Assembly (NCBI RefSeq): GCF_000427405.1 | Contig: NZ_KE386491.1 | Coordinates: 1,161,001 to 1,225,000 of the forward strand | DNA: 64,000 bases | Direction of reading: 5' to 3' | From: Flectobacillus major DSM 103 | Lineage (GTDB): Bacteria; Bacteroidota; Bacteroidia; Cytophagales; Spirosomataceae | In this document: piece by piece, positions 42,660 through 51,071 of the stretch | How positions within the stretch are numbered: the stretch's first letter is position 1 | Layout: every line of letters begins with the position of its first letter | The notes under the pieces: generated by a model | Databases searched by the model: none | The model's input: only the letters and a program-made list of their open reading frames with translations | Told to the model about the DNA's origin: nothing | Translations under genes and position numbers: made by a program

Positions 42660-44264
42660 CTATAAAATTTCGCTAATTTTTTCGGGCGTTATGGGTGTTT
42701 TTAGGTTGGGTAAAGGCTTGAAAAAATAAGGAATAGCCAAGGTTAACATAAAAAGCCCAAGCAACAACCAAAAAATATCCGTTGCAAAAATAGAATAGGC
42801 TTGTTGCTGAAAAGACACCCAAAACCATTGTTTGGTGACCATTCCATTTACCAACGGTACAGCCAAAGCCAATATTCCACCTATACCAAGATACCAATGG
42901 GTCATCTTGGTTTCTTCTTTGGCTACTAGTAAGCCTGTTGTTCCTAATATAAGCCACGATCCAAAGAAAACGCTATCTACCCAAAACTTATGATTGTTGG
43001 CTGGTACAAGAAGCTCTGCACAAAAAAGTACTGCAATCGCAGGTAATAAACTCAGGCAAATAGCCAAATAGTACATCGTAACCCGATGATGAAAATACTT
43101 TTGTTGGGGCGTATAATTTTTGTTTTTTCGGGCTTCTTTCCAGAGCAATATGCCACTAATAATCACAAAACATGTAAATAGAGCCATTAAAAAATACACC
43201 GTTTTTGCCACCAAACCCCCATACGTAGCAAAATGTAGCGTATGTATACCTTCCACTACCGACTGGGCGTAAGTTTTGTTTTGGTTAGGAATAATTTTTA
43301 AAATATTTTCTCCATTTTTTAGTCGATACCCAAGCCAAGCATGGCTGTTAAAAGCCGTTTTATCGGTGTCTTTCATCGTAAAACTCATACTGGCATCATC
43401 TCGTCCTAGATGCTTGAATGTGAGGTAAAGCGGTTGATAGTTTTTGAAAGAAGCTAGTGTGCTGCTAAAAGTTGTGTTGATTTTGTCGACATGGTTTATT
43501 TTAGGTGAATTTTTATCGGCCGAAATAGTTTGAATAGGATTGACAATGGCAAATACTTTTTCTTGGTCGCCACCATACAATACCATTACGGCAGGTAACA
43601 ATACCAATATCGTCAACATATAAAATGTACCTGTTACGGCATACATTAGTTGAAAAGGGAAACCCAATAAACCAAAAACCGTATGGGCGTTAGTCCAAAG
43701 TTGCTTTAGAGAACCTCGCAGGGTAAAGCCCCAAAACTTGGTGAAAATATTTCGCCAATGAATTAGCAGTCCTGTAATACTAGCAAACATAAAAAACAAA
43801 GCCACCAGTCCAGCTATATACCTACCTACTATAGGTATTTGGTCAAGAAAATGAAGCCTGTAGAGCGTTTCGCCAATCGTTGAGCTAGGAATATCTTCTA
43901 TTGCTCCCGAAAAGGGATTAATCGTTACATGAAAATGTTGTTCTTGGCCACCTTTAGCAGCCAAATGCCCAAAAAGCCTAATCGTGTACGTTTCCTGAGT
44001 AGGCAATTGTAGGGTAATATCGTCGTCGATGTCAAAAGTAGGTTTGGCTTTTTTTACCGATTGCAAAATTGCTTCTATATTGATGGGCGTACTGGTTTGG
44101 TATCGGAGGGAAGGATTTTCCCATAAATAAAACTCGTCTCTAAAAATCGTGAACGCTCCTGCCAAAAAAATCACATACAGCAAAGCACTAATCACTATAC
44201 CCGATACTGTATGTGTATGAAAAAATATGTTGTAGGCTCGATTGCCCAATCCTTTTAGCTTCAT
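42660..44264 (-). CDS. PepSY-domain membrane protein, iron-reductase type (PiuB-like)
   Basis: A 534-residue inner-membrane protein with PepSY-associated helices: YNIFFHTHTVSGIVISALLY at the start, PIVGRYIAGLVALFFMFASI, LWTNAHTVFGLLGFPFQLMY, VEGIHTLHFATYGG and several more. The His-rich helices can bind heme for passing electrons to ferric siderophores, as proposed for this family. A periplasmic PepSY domain is visible near residues 60-120. The gene overlaps the DUF3649 gene by 4 bp (ATGA). It forms an operon with two small membrane proteins divergent from a TonB-dependent receptor, the standard arrangement for siderophore use. Confidence 0.9.
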   Translation of the reverse strand: MKLKGLGNRAYNIFFHTHTVSGIVISALLYVIFLAGAFTIFRDEFYLWENPSLRYQTSTPINIEAILQSVKKAKPTFDIDDDITLQLPTQETYTIRLFGHLAAKGGQEQHFHVTINPFSGAIEDIPSSTIGETLYRLHFLDQIPIVGRYIAGLVALFFMFASITGLLIHWRNIFTKFWGFTLRGSLKQLWTNAHTVFGLLGFPFQLMYAVTGTFYMLTILVLLPAVMVLYGGDQEKVFAIVNPIQTISADKNSPKINHVDKINTTFSSTLASFKNYQPLYLTFKHLGRDDASMSFTMKDTDKTAFNSHAWLGYRLKNGENILKIIPNQNKTYAQSVVEGIHTLHFATYGGLVAKTVYFLMALFTCFVIISGILLWKEARKNKNYTPQQKYFHHRVTMYYLAICLSLLPAIAVLFCAELLVPANNHKFWVDSVFFGSWLILGTTGLLVAKEETKMTHWYLGIGGILALAVPLVNGMVTKQWFWVSFQQQAYSIFATDIFWLLLGLFMLTLAIPYFFKPLPNLKTPITPEKISEIL

Positions 44265-44542
44265 TTGAATAAATAGATTAGTATTGAAAATAAAAAGGTT
44301 ATTCCAAGGTAAATACCAAGTATTTTCCAGCCATTTCGTGCCAAAAAACTAAGAAGCATCAAACCTATCCATACCAAAAACAACGAGATAGTAGAGGTAA
44401 GCATTACGATTTCTTGCTGGTGAGTAACAACACTAAGCAAAAGATGAAAACTAGCCGAAACCAAATAACCGCCTAGAATAGCCGCTGTGATTTTGACAGC
44501 ACGCTGCCCTGACGAACTTAAATACTCCTTTTTTGCTGGCAT
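44261..44542 (-). CDS. small membrane protein, DUF3649-like
   Basis: A 93-residue protein with three membrane helices (AVKITAAILGGYLVSASFH, TISLFLVWIGLMLLSFLA, GIYLGITFLFSILIYLF). The AAILGGY motif and the size match DUF3649 proteins, which accompany PepSY iron reductases and TonB receptors in proteobacteria. The frame extends to 44572, but MPAKKEYLS starts 1 bp after the previous stop and is preferred. Function unknown beyond its link to iron uptake. Confidence 0.72.
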   Translation of the reverse strand: MPAKKEYLSSSGQRAVKITAAILGGYLVSASFHLLLSVVTHQQEIVMLTSTISLFLVWIGLMLLSFLARNGWKILGIYLGITFLFSILIYLFK

Positions 44543-44543
44543 C

Positions 44544-44843
44544 TTAAATAAATGAAATGATAAATAATACATGAATCACAACGAGAAAAGCGACAAAATA
44601 CCTTGATGAAAGGTGCATCAAGAAAGGAATCAAACAGCACAAAAAAGGAAATACCAAGGCGTTGAGTAATTGCCCTATCACGAATCCCCATTCGGCATAA
44701 TTAAAATAGATAGCTAATGCAAAAAATACCCCCGACAAAACCTTCGGAATATGATTAAAAAAGGAATGATAGGGTACTGGAAAATACTTGGACTTAGAAT
44801 AGTACAAGACTACACTAATGGCTGAAAGATATATACTGCTCAT
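44544..44843 (-). CDS. small membrane protein, possibly DUF3325-like
   Basis: A 99-residue protein with three or four membrane helices (VLSGVFFALAIYF, FVIGQLLNALVFPFLCCLIP, YFVAFLVVIHVLFIISFI). In other bacteria the PepSY/DUF3649 pair comes with a DUF3325 protein of this size, so it may be that partner, but the sequence match is weak. It is the first gene of the reverse operon and starts 98 bp from the TonB receptor start on the other strand. Confidence 0.6.
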   Translation of the reverse strand: MSSIYLSAISVVLYYSKSKYFPVPYHSFFNHIPKVLSGVFFALAIYFNYAEWGFVIGQLLNALVFPFLCCLIPFLMHLSSRYFVAFLVVIHVLFIISFI

Positions 44844-44870
44844 AATTATTTTTTTACAAATATTATATTT

Positions 44871-44904
44871 ATTTAGACTAGTTACAAATAATATTTTACT
44901 TTTG
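44871..44904 (+). promoter_or_regulatory. candidate Fur box overlapping the TonB receptor promoter
   Basis: ATTTAGACTAGTTACAAATAATA at 44871-44893 matches the palindrome at 42598 in 20 of 23 bases. It covers the place where a -33 element would be; the -7 element TACTTTTG follows at 44897-44904. The receptor start is 37 bp later. This geometry fits iron-dependent repression. Confidence 0.55.
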
Positions 44905-44940
44905 TGCCAATTATCTCAAAATCTTAATCAGAAGCACAAA

Positions 44941-47265
44941 ATGATGAAATATTTTTTACTACTAATAGGGCTATTGTACGTCTGTAGGATTCATGGACAA
45001 AATCATACTTTGATAGGAACAATAGAAAATACTAAATCTGAAAAACTTTCTTTTGTAAGTATTTCTTTAAAAAATACAAAGTACGCCTCGGTAAGTAACC
45101 AAGATGGCAAGTTTAAAATAGAGCGTATTCCTGCAGGGCAATACGTACTAGTAGTAAGCCTGATTGGCCACAAAACCATCGAAGAACGCATTGTTATTGA
45201 AGGAATATCGACTACCAAAAATATCATTTTGGCAGAAGACACTAAGGAGCTAGACGAGGTAGTAATTACTTCAGAAAAGGTATCGAGGGTTCAAGAACAA
45301 AAGGCTATTGCCATAAAAAGTGTAGATATCAAAGACGTTATTACCCATAATACTTTACTAACAGATATTGCCGACAGAATTGCGGGTGTTCGTATTCGTC
45401 GTTCGAGTAGCTTGGGCGAAAAATCGGACGTATCTATCAACGGTATGCGAGGAAACGCTATCCGAATTTATATTGATGGCCTGCCAATGGAATTTATGTA
45501 TCCCAACTTTGATGTGTCGACATTACCGCTAAGTAATATCAAACGAATGGATGTGTTTAAAGGGGTATTACCTGTCGATGTAGGTACAGATGCCATGGGT
45601 GGAGCTATCAATATTGTTACCGACCAGCCTAAGCAGTCGCACCTAAGGGCATCGTATAGTATTGGTTCTTTTCATACCCATTTGGCTGATTTTGAATTAG
45701 GTTATGCTCTCAAAAACAACTTTTTTATCAATGTAAATGGGGCATATAATTTTTCAAAAAATGATTATAGCATGAAAGCCTTGGTATATGAGGAAAACAA
45801 AGTGAAAACCATAACCCGTTTTCATGATGCTTATCGGATGTACTTTGGGGGTATCAATTTTGGCGTTCATAGCAAAAAGTGGGCAGATGAATTGAGGTTT
45901 ACACTCAACTATTCTACAGGCTACAAAGAACTTCAGAATGGGGCCAGAATTACAACTACTGCCATTGGTCAAGCCCAATACGATGCTATCAATTATTCGT
46001 TGTCGGTAAAATATAACAAAGCTTTGATGAACGAAAGGTTCAATATTAGCACTATTGCCAACTATAGTTATCAAGCTCTCGACTTTGTTGATACTACTTC
46101 TAAGGTATATAGCTGGAGTGGTAAAGTAGTGGGTCGAAGAAGCCAAGGTGAGTATACAGGAGCAAGCAACAATACCACCAACTACAATAATTTTATCAAC
46201 CGATTGGTACTAACCTACCAGCTCAATCCAGCTCATAAGTTATTGTTTTCAAACCTTTACGGACGGCAGCAACTTACTGGCGAAGACTACCTGCTTGGCA
46301 AAGAGGAAAGAGATTATTTGGCCATTCCTCAGTACCTCACCAAAAATATAGCGGGCTTACAATACGATGGCAAATGGCTCGACCGCCTTACCTTGTCGGT
46401 AGCTGCCAAACGTTTTGATTATTTTTTGAAAGGTGCCGAAAACAATACTTTCGAGATTATAAATACCCAAGGTGGATTTTGGAGCTGGAATGCAGGTTTG
46501 AAATACGAGATTTCGGACGAGCTATTTGTGAGGGGTTCTTATGAAAGAGGTTATTTAATACCGTTATTTCAACAATTTGTAGGTAACGGTGCCGACATTG
46601 TACGTAATACCGACCTTCTTCCCGAAAGTAGCGATAATATCAACCTTGGCATTAGTGCTACAAAGCAGTTAGATACCGATTGGCGTATCAATACCAATAT
46701 CAATGGTTTTTGGCGTGAACAATACGATATTATTTTCTTGGGAAATGGTATCGTAAAACGCTACGAAAATGCTGACCAAGTAAATACTTATGGGGTAGAA
46801 GGTGACATAAGTGTTCGCTTTAAAAAAATGTGGACTTGGAGAAGCAATTTTACAGCTCTTCGCAAAACATTTTCAGCTATCAAAGACCCCCGAAATGCCT
46901 TCCTAGTGGGCAGTACTTTTCCTAATAACCCTACGCTTTTTGGTAATACCGAATTGGAGTGGCTCAAAGAAAACCTACTCAAGCCCAACGACAAACTACG
47001 ACTCTATGTTTTCTATCAATATGTAGCTCCTTTCAATCATATCTTGATAGGCAAAAATGATAATATCAATACTTCGCCCGACTCGTTTGTACCTACCCAA
47101 CAACGGGTAGACTTAGGGGCTTCATACCGCTTTGCCAAACAGGCACTAACGCTGGCATTCAATGTCAACAATATCTTTAATGCCGAATTATACGACAACT
47201 TCCTTGTACCACGAGCGGGTATCAATTTTAACTTAAAGTGCATTTTTGAAATTAATAAATTATAA
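44941..47265 (+). CDS. TonB-dependent siderophore-type receptor
   Basis: A 774-residue outer-membrane receptor. After the signal peptide (MMKYFLLLIGLLYVCRIHGQ) a carboxypeptidase-regulatory-like domain (LIGTIENTKSEKLSFVSISL) precedes the plug (DVITHNTLLTDIADRIAGV, then GMRGNAIRIYIDGLPMEFMY, then VDVGTDAMGGAINIVTDQP) and a 22-strand-type barrel ending NAELYDNFLVPRAGINFNLK. The best guess for its substrate is a ferric siderophore, from the neighbouring PepSY, DUF3649 and DUF4374 genes. The start at 44941 is chosen for the signal peptide; a longer frame begins inside the divergent promoter. Confidence 0.92.
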   Translation: MMKYFLLLIGLLYVCRIHGQNHTLIGTIENTKSEKLSFVSISLKNTKYASVSNQDGKFKIERIPAGQYVLVVSLIGHKTIEERIVIEGISTTKNIILAEDTKELDEVVITSEKVSRVQEQKAIAIKSVDIKDVITHNTLLTDIADRIAGVRIRRSSSLGEKSDVSINGMRGNAIRIYIDGLPMEFMYPNFDVSTLPLSNIKRMDVFKGVLPVDVGTDAMGGAINIVTDQPKQSHLRASYSIGSFHTHLADFELGYALKNNFFINVNGAYNFSKNDYSMKALVYEENKVKTITRFHDAYRMYFGGINFGVHSKKWADELRFTLNYSTGYKELQNGARITTTAIGQAQYDAINYSLSVKYNKALMNERFNISTIANYSYQALDFVDTTSKVYSWSGKVVGRRSQGEYTGASNNTTNYNNFINRLVLTYQLNPAHKLLFSNLYGRQQLTGEDYLLGKEERDYLAIPQYLTKNIAGLQYDGKWLDRLTLSVAAKRFDYFLKGAENNTFEIINTQGGFWSWNAGLKYEISDELFVRGSYERGYLIPLFQQFVGNGADIVRNTDLLPESSDNINLGISATKQLDTDWRINTNINGFWREQYDIIFLGNGIVKRYENADQVNTYGVEGDISVRFKKMWTWRSNFTALRKTFSAIKDPRNAFLVGSTFPNNPTLFGNTELEWLKENLLKPNDKLRLYVFYQYVAPFNHILIGKNDNINTSPDSFVPTQQRVDLGASYRFAKQALTLAFNVNNIFNAELYDNFLVPRAGINFNLKCIFEINKL

Positions 47266-47271
47266 TACATT

Positions 47272-48579
47272 ATGAAAAAATATACATGCTTAGCCCTATT
47301 GATGGGGGCTATGGTTTTTACTTCATGCAAAAAAAGCGAGGTAGCACTAGAAGAAGAATCTCTTTATAAAGAGAGTGGGTATTTGGTGTCGTCGGTCAAT
47401 GAAACTACCAATGGGTACTCATATTATGCTGGCTTTTTTGATGTATTGCCTGGCAGTACGTCGTTCGATATGACTACCAAATCAACCTATAATTATTTCT
47501 ATTCTCGGGCAAGTTGGAAAAACTTTATCTTTGGTTCGTCGTTAAAAGCCGATAAAACCATCACAAAAATAGCCGTATCTAAAACAGGTCAGTTGACCGA
47601 AGTGGCCAGTTTACCTTTGCTAGATTTTGTTAATAATATACAAATTATTAACGACAATTTGGCTGTATATACTACTTGGGGTAGCAAGTTTGTAGGGCTA
47701 TTTAACCCCACTACTATGGAAAAGCTGGGCGAAATAGATATGTCCAAGGCAAAGTCTATTGCTGCCAATATCCGTAATTATTATGCCTATGTGGTATATC
47801 GAAAGCAAGACAACCGCCTTTTTCTTGCCCTAATGACCGATAGCGACAAAACTAGTGCCTATTACGATGCCACCGATATTTATGTAGAAGTCGTAAACCT
47901 CACTACCAAGCAGTGGGAAAAAACCACTACATTTACCAATGCAACCTATCCAATTTCGAGAGGTAACGAAGCTCCAATTATCGACGAAGATGGTAATATC
48001 TATGTGTTTACTCAAGGTTCTTATGGCTTAGATGGGCAAATGGGGCCAAATGCCGCCAAGTATTCTCGCCCACAGATTCTTAAAATACCAGCAGGCTCAA
48101 CCGACTTTGACCCTACCTATTCGTTCAATCCTGTAGATGCTCTCGGTCAACAAAATTTGTTGGTACAACTTATGTTAGGAGCTATTTACGATGCCAACGG
48201 TATTGCCTATTCATGTATTTCGGCTCAGTCCGAATCTGCTAGGATTTTGGAGTTGGTACAAAAATACGCCCAAGGCAAAATCACCGAAACTGAGTTTTAT
48301 GAACTACGCAATGCTATTTTTTATAGCCCCAATCAGCGTTGGGTAAAACTAGACCTCAAAGCCAAAACTGTAAATGTTATTGCCGATATTCCTTTTACGG
48401 CAGGCTTTGGGTATCCTAATGCTTACAAATACGATGGAAAATTGTATTTTCAATATAATTCAGTAGCCGACAAAACGTCGGGTTATTATGAATATACGCC
48501 ATCTACGGGCAAAGCCACCAAAGTGGTAAGTATATCTAATGGGGGCATTGTTTCCGAGTTAATTAAACTCAGCAAATAA
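47272..48579 (+). CDS. DUF4374-type lipoprotein
   Basis: A 435-residue lipoprotein with lipobox FTSC (Cys19). It follows the DUF4374 pattern, likely a beta-propeller (GYLVSSVNETTNGYSYYAGF, then DDNLAVYTTWGSKFVG-like and FGYPNAYKYDGKLYFQYNSV). These proteins are always next to TonB receptors for iron in Bacteroidota and are thought to help capture the ligand. It starts 6 bp after the receptor stop, so they form one operon. It ends before a good terminator. Confidence 0.87.
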   Translation: MKKYTCLALLMGAMVFTSCKKSEVALEEESLYKESGYLVSSVNETTNGYSYYAGFFDVLPGSTSFDMTTKSTYNYFYSRASWKNFIFGSSLKADKTITKIAVSKTGQLTEVASLPLLDFVNNIQIINDNLAVYTTWGSKFVGLFNPTTMEKLGEIDMSKAKSIAANIRNYYAYVVYRKQDNRLFLALMTDSDKTSAYYDATDIYVEVVNLTTKQWEKTTTFTNATYPISRGNEAPIIDEDGNIYVFTQGSYGLDGQMGPNAAKYSRPQILKIPAGSTDFDPTYSFNPVDALGQQNLLVQLMLGAIYDANGIAYSCISAQSESARILELVQKYAQGKITETEFYELRNAIFYSPNQRWVKLDLKAKTVNVIADIPFTAGFGYPNAYKYDGKLYFQYNSVADKTSGYYEYTPSTGKATKVVSISNGGIVSELIKLSK

Positions 48580-48608
48580 CCATCTAATATTTTTGTAATC
48601 AGTCATTC

Positions 48609-48657
48609 AACCTCATCAATAGGTAATAAATCGCCTATTAATGAGGTTTTTATTTTT
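48609..48657 (+). terminator. intrinsic terminator of the iron receptor operon
   Basis: A 15-bp stem (AACCTCATCAATAGG, 48609-48623, with 48634-48648) carries one mismatch. A T-rich tail follows. It ends the TonB receptor/DUF4374 transcript 29 bp after the stop. Confidence 0.8.
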
Positions 48658-48968
48658 AAGTAATTGTATTTTAGCGGCTTGTATTTTTGATAAATCTGTT
48701 AGATTGAAGTTTTTAGTGCTGAATACCAATTTATATGCTAAAATAGAATAAAAAAGGAGATAATAGCAGAAAAAAAATAGAGCTTGTTGTATTACTCCTC
48801 AAAAATGTACATCTTTATTACGAGCATTCTGTATAAGTAAACAATTGAGCCAATTGTAGGTTTAAAATAAAATAATAGACTCAATAATTAGCTTTTATTT
48901 GTACAAATGTCGAGATACTTTTTTGACAATAAAGTAACGAATGGCTGATTCGTACCTTAACTTATTTT
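48658..48968. other. intergenic stretch before the exporter operon
   Basis: About 310 bp, AT-rich, with stops in all frames. It must hold the promoter of the polysaccharide exporter genes, but no clear TAnnTTTG element at a good distance was found. No RNA gene is recognised. Confidence 0.5.
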
Positions 48969-49823
48969 ATGAGCAACAACAATACTGAATGGGAATGGGA
49001 AATTTCATCACGCCAAAAATGGTTTGATATAGACTGGAAAGGAATTTTCGATAATTGGGAATTGATTTTGGGGTTTGTGAAAAGGGATATTCTTAGTACA
49101 CAGCACCAAACTGTCTTGGGGTGGTTTTGGATAATCCTTCAGCCATTGCTTACTACTTTGGTGTACTTGGTTATTTTTGGCAATATCATCAAAATCTCTA
49201 CCGATGGCTCTCCGCCATTGTTATTTTATTTGTCGGGAAATATGCTTTGGGGCTATTTTTCAGATTGCCTTTTTGGAGGAATGTTTACCTTCAAAACCAA
49301 CGCCCATATATTTGGTAAAATATATTTTCCCCGATTACTTATTCCGATAAGTAATATTATTACTCAAACATTCCGCCTATCTATTAATCTCATCTTCTTT
49401 GTAGCCATTTTGCTGTACTTTCATTTAGATGGGCAGGTGGCTAGTTTTGCCTATGATTTATGGAAAATACCTTTTTTATTAATAGGAATAGCCGCCTATG
49501 CACTAGGCTGGGGTTTGATTATCAGTGTGTTAACGGCGAAGTATAAAGATTTAGAAAATTTGGTGCATTTTATTTTAAGGCTTTATATGTTTGCCTCGCC
49601 CATATTTTACCCTAGCTCGATAGTCGCCGACGACTTCAAGCTCATATATTCACTCAACCCATTAGCACCCCTTATCGAAAGTTTTCGGGCTGTTTATAAT
49701 CACCAGACCGTGCTTTGGGGCTTGCCACTTTTTTGGATAACCACAGGTTCGATTGTTTTGGTACTGAGCGTAGGCTTGATATTATTTAGTAAAAGAGAAC
49801 GTAAGATTATGGATTTTATCTAG
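48969..49823 (+). CDS. polysaccharide ABC exporter permease (Wzm/TagG type)
   Basis: A 284-residue inner-membrane protein of the ABC-2 family with six membrane helices. Typical stretches are FVKRDILSTQHQTVLGWFW near the N-terminus, PLLTTLVYLVIFGNIIKI, and YMFASPIFYPSSIV. With the next gene it forms an exporter for lipid-linked polysaccharide (O-antigen or teichoic-acid type). The ATP-binding gene follows after 7 bp. Confidence 0.92.
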   Translation: MSNNNTEWEWEISSRQKWFDIDWKGIFDNWELILGFVKRDILSTQHQTVLGWFWIILQPLLTTLVYLVIFGNIIKISTDGSPPLLFYLSGNMLWGYFSDCLFGGMFTFKTNAHIFGKIYFPRLLIPISNIITQTFRLSINLIFFVAILLYFHLDGQVASFAYDLWKIPFLLIGIAAYALGWGLIISVLTAKYKDLENLVHFILRLYMFASPIFYPSSIVADDFKLIYSLNPLAPLIESFRAVYNHQTVLWGLPLFWITTGSIVLVLSVGLILFSKRERKIMDFI

Positions 49824-49830
49824 CTATCAG

Positions 49831-51060
49831 ATGGGAAAAAAAGTATTACAATTAGAGCAAGTATCCAAGCAATTTCCCTTAGGTACTTTGGGGGCAAAAA
49901 CGATTAAACAAGATATATTATCATGGTTTGGCCAATGGAAAGGTAACAAAAAATCAACAGAAATGTTGCCTCAGGGGTATTTTTGGGCTTTACAAGATGT
50001 GTCATTCGAGGTAGAACAAGGCGACGTAATGGGTATTATAGGTCGAAATGGCTCTGGTAAATCGACCTTAATGAAAATTATTTCTAAGATATTACTACCC
50101 ACATCGGGCGTTATTAGAGGCAATGGCAAAATATCAAGCTTGTTAGAAATAGGAACAGGCTTCAATGGCGAGTTGTCGGGCAAAGAGAATATCTTTTTGA
50201 ATGGACAAATTTTGGGTATGAAAAAAAGAGAAATTCAGGCTAAATTGGATGAAATAGTCGCTTTTTCGGGCGTTGAGCCATTTATTGATATGCCCGTAAA
50301 ACGCTATTCGAGTGGAATGTACGTACGATTGGCCTTTGCTGTGGCGGCTCATTTAGATGCCGAAACCCTGATTGTCGACGAAGTGCTATCGGTTGGGGAT
50401 TTTGACTTTCAGAAAAAATGTATGGCCAAAATGCGTGAACTGACTCAGCAAACGGGCAAAACGATTTTGCTCATCAGCCACGATATGCAGTCGCTAAGAA
50501 GCTTGTGTAACAAAGCGGTGTATTTAGACAAAGGTACTGTTGCAGATGTAGGTACGGCCAACAAGGTAATTACTAACTACCTTTGGGCCGAAAAAATAGA
50601 ATATCTACAACAAAAATATTATGAAAAGGACAATGCCCCAGGCAATGAAAGCCTCAGAATCAAGAAAATAGAGCTGATACCTGCCAACATTGAAAATGAG
50701 GTTATTTATAATGATACAGCATTATATTTTGAAATAGATTATTGGTGTTTAAAACCATCGATTACTATCTTAGTGAAGATATTCGTTTTTAGCTATTCGG
50801 GCGAGTGTATTTTAGAAATTAGCTCGCCAGCTCATCAATGCGACAATCGCCTTTATCAACTATCTTGCTATTTTCCCGAATCTATTTTGAGTGCAGGTTC
50901 TTATTATTTTTCTATCTATTTTTTTGACGAATCTTTTGTTAAAATCTGGGATATGGATGCCTGTTTGTCAATCAATCTTGCTCAACGACAAAAATATGTT
51001 TTTAATGATATTCCTCAAGGATATATCAGACCCCAATTTGAAATAACCATCAAATCTTAG
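49831..51060 (+). CDS. polysaccharide ABC exporter ATPase (Wzt type) with C-terminal sugar-binding domain
   Basis: A 409-residue protein. The ATPase half (1-245) has Walker A GRNGSGKST, the signature RYSSGMYVRLAFAVA and Walker B ETLIVDEVLSVGD. The remaining 150 residues form a beta-sandwich (LYFEIDYWCLKPSITILVK), the Wzt C-terminal type that recognises the modified end of the polysaccharide. Systems of this type terminate the chain by a chemical cap and only then export it. The glycosyltransferases beside it presumably build the chain. The C-terminal domain helps to classify the exporter as Wzt rather than TagH. Confidence 0.92.
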   Translation: MGKKVLQLEQVSKQFPLGTLGAKTIKQDILSWFGQWKGNKKSTEMLPQGYFWALQDVSFEVEQGDVMGIIGRNGSGKSTLMKIISKILLPTSGVIRGNGKISSLLEIGTGFNGELSGKENIFLNGQILGMKKREIQAKLDEIVAFSGVEPFIDMPVKRYSSGMYVRLAFAVAAHLDAETLIVDEVLSVGDFDFQKKCMAKMRELTQQTGKTILLISHDMQSLRSLCNKAVYLDKGTVADVGTANKVITNYLWAEKIEYLQQKYYEKDNAPGNESLRIKKIELIPANIENEVIYNDTALYFEIDYWCLKPSITILVKIFVFSYSGECILEISSPAHQCDNRLYQLSCYFPESILSAGSYYFSIYFFDESFVKIWDMDACLSINLAQRQKYVFNDIPQGYIRPQFEITIKS

Positions 51061-51071
51061 CTTTCAATTGT

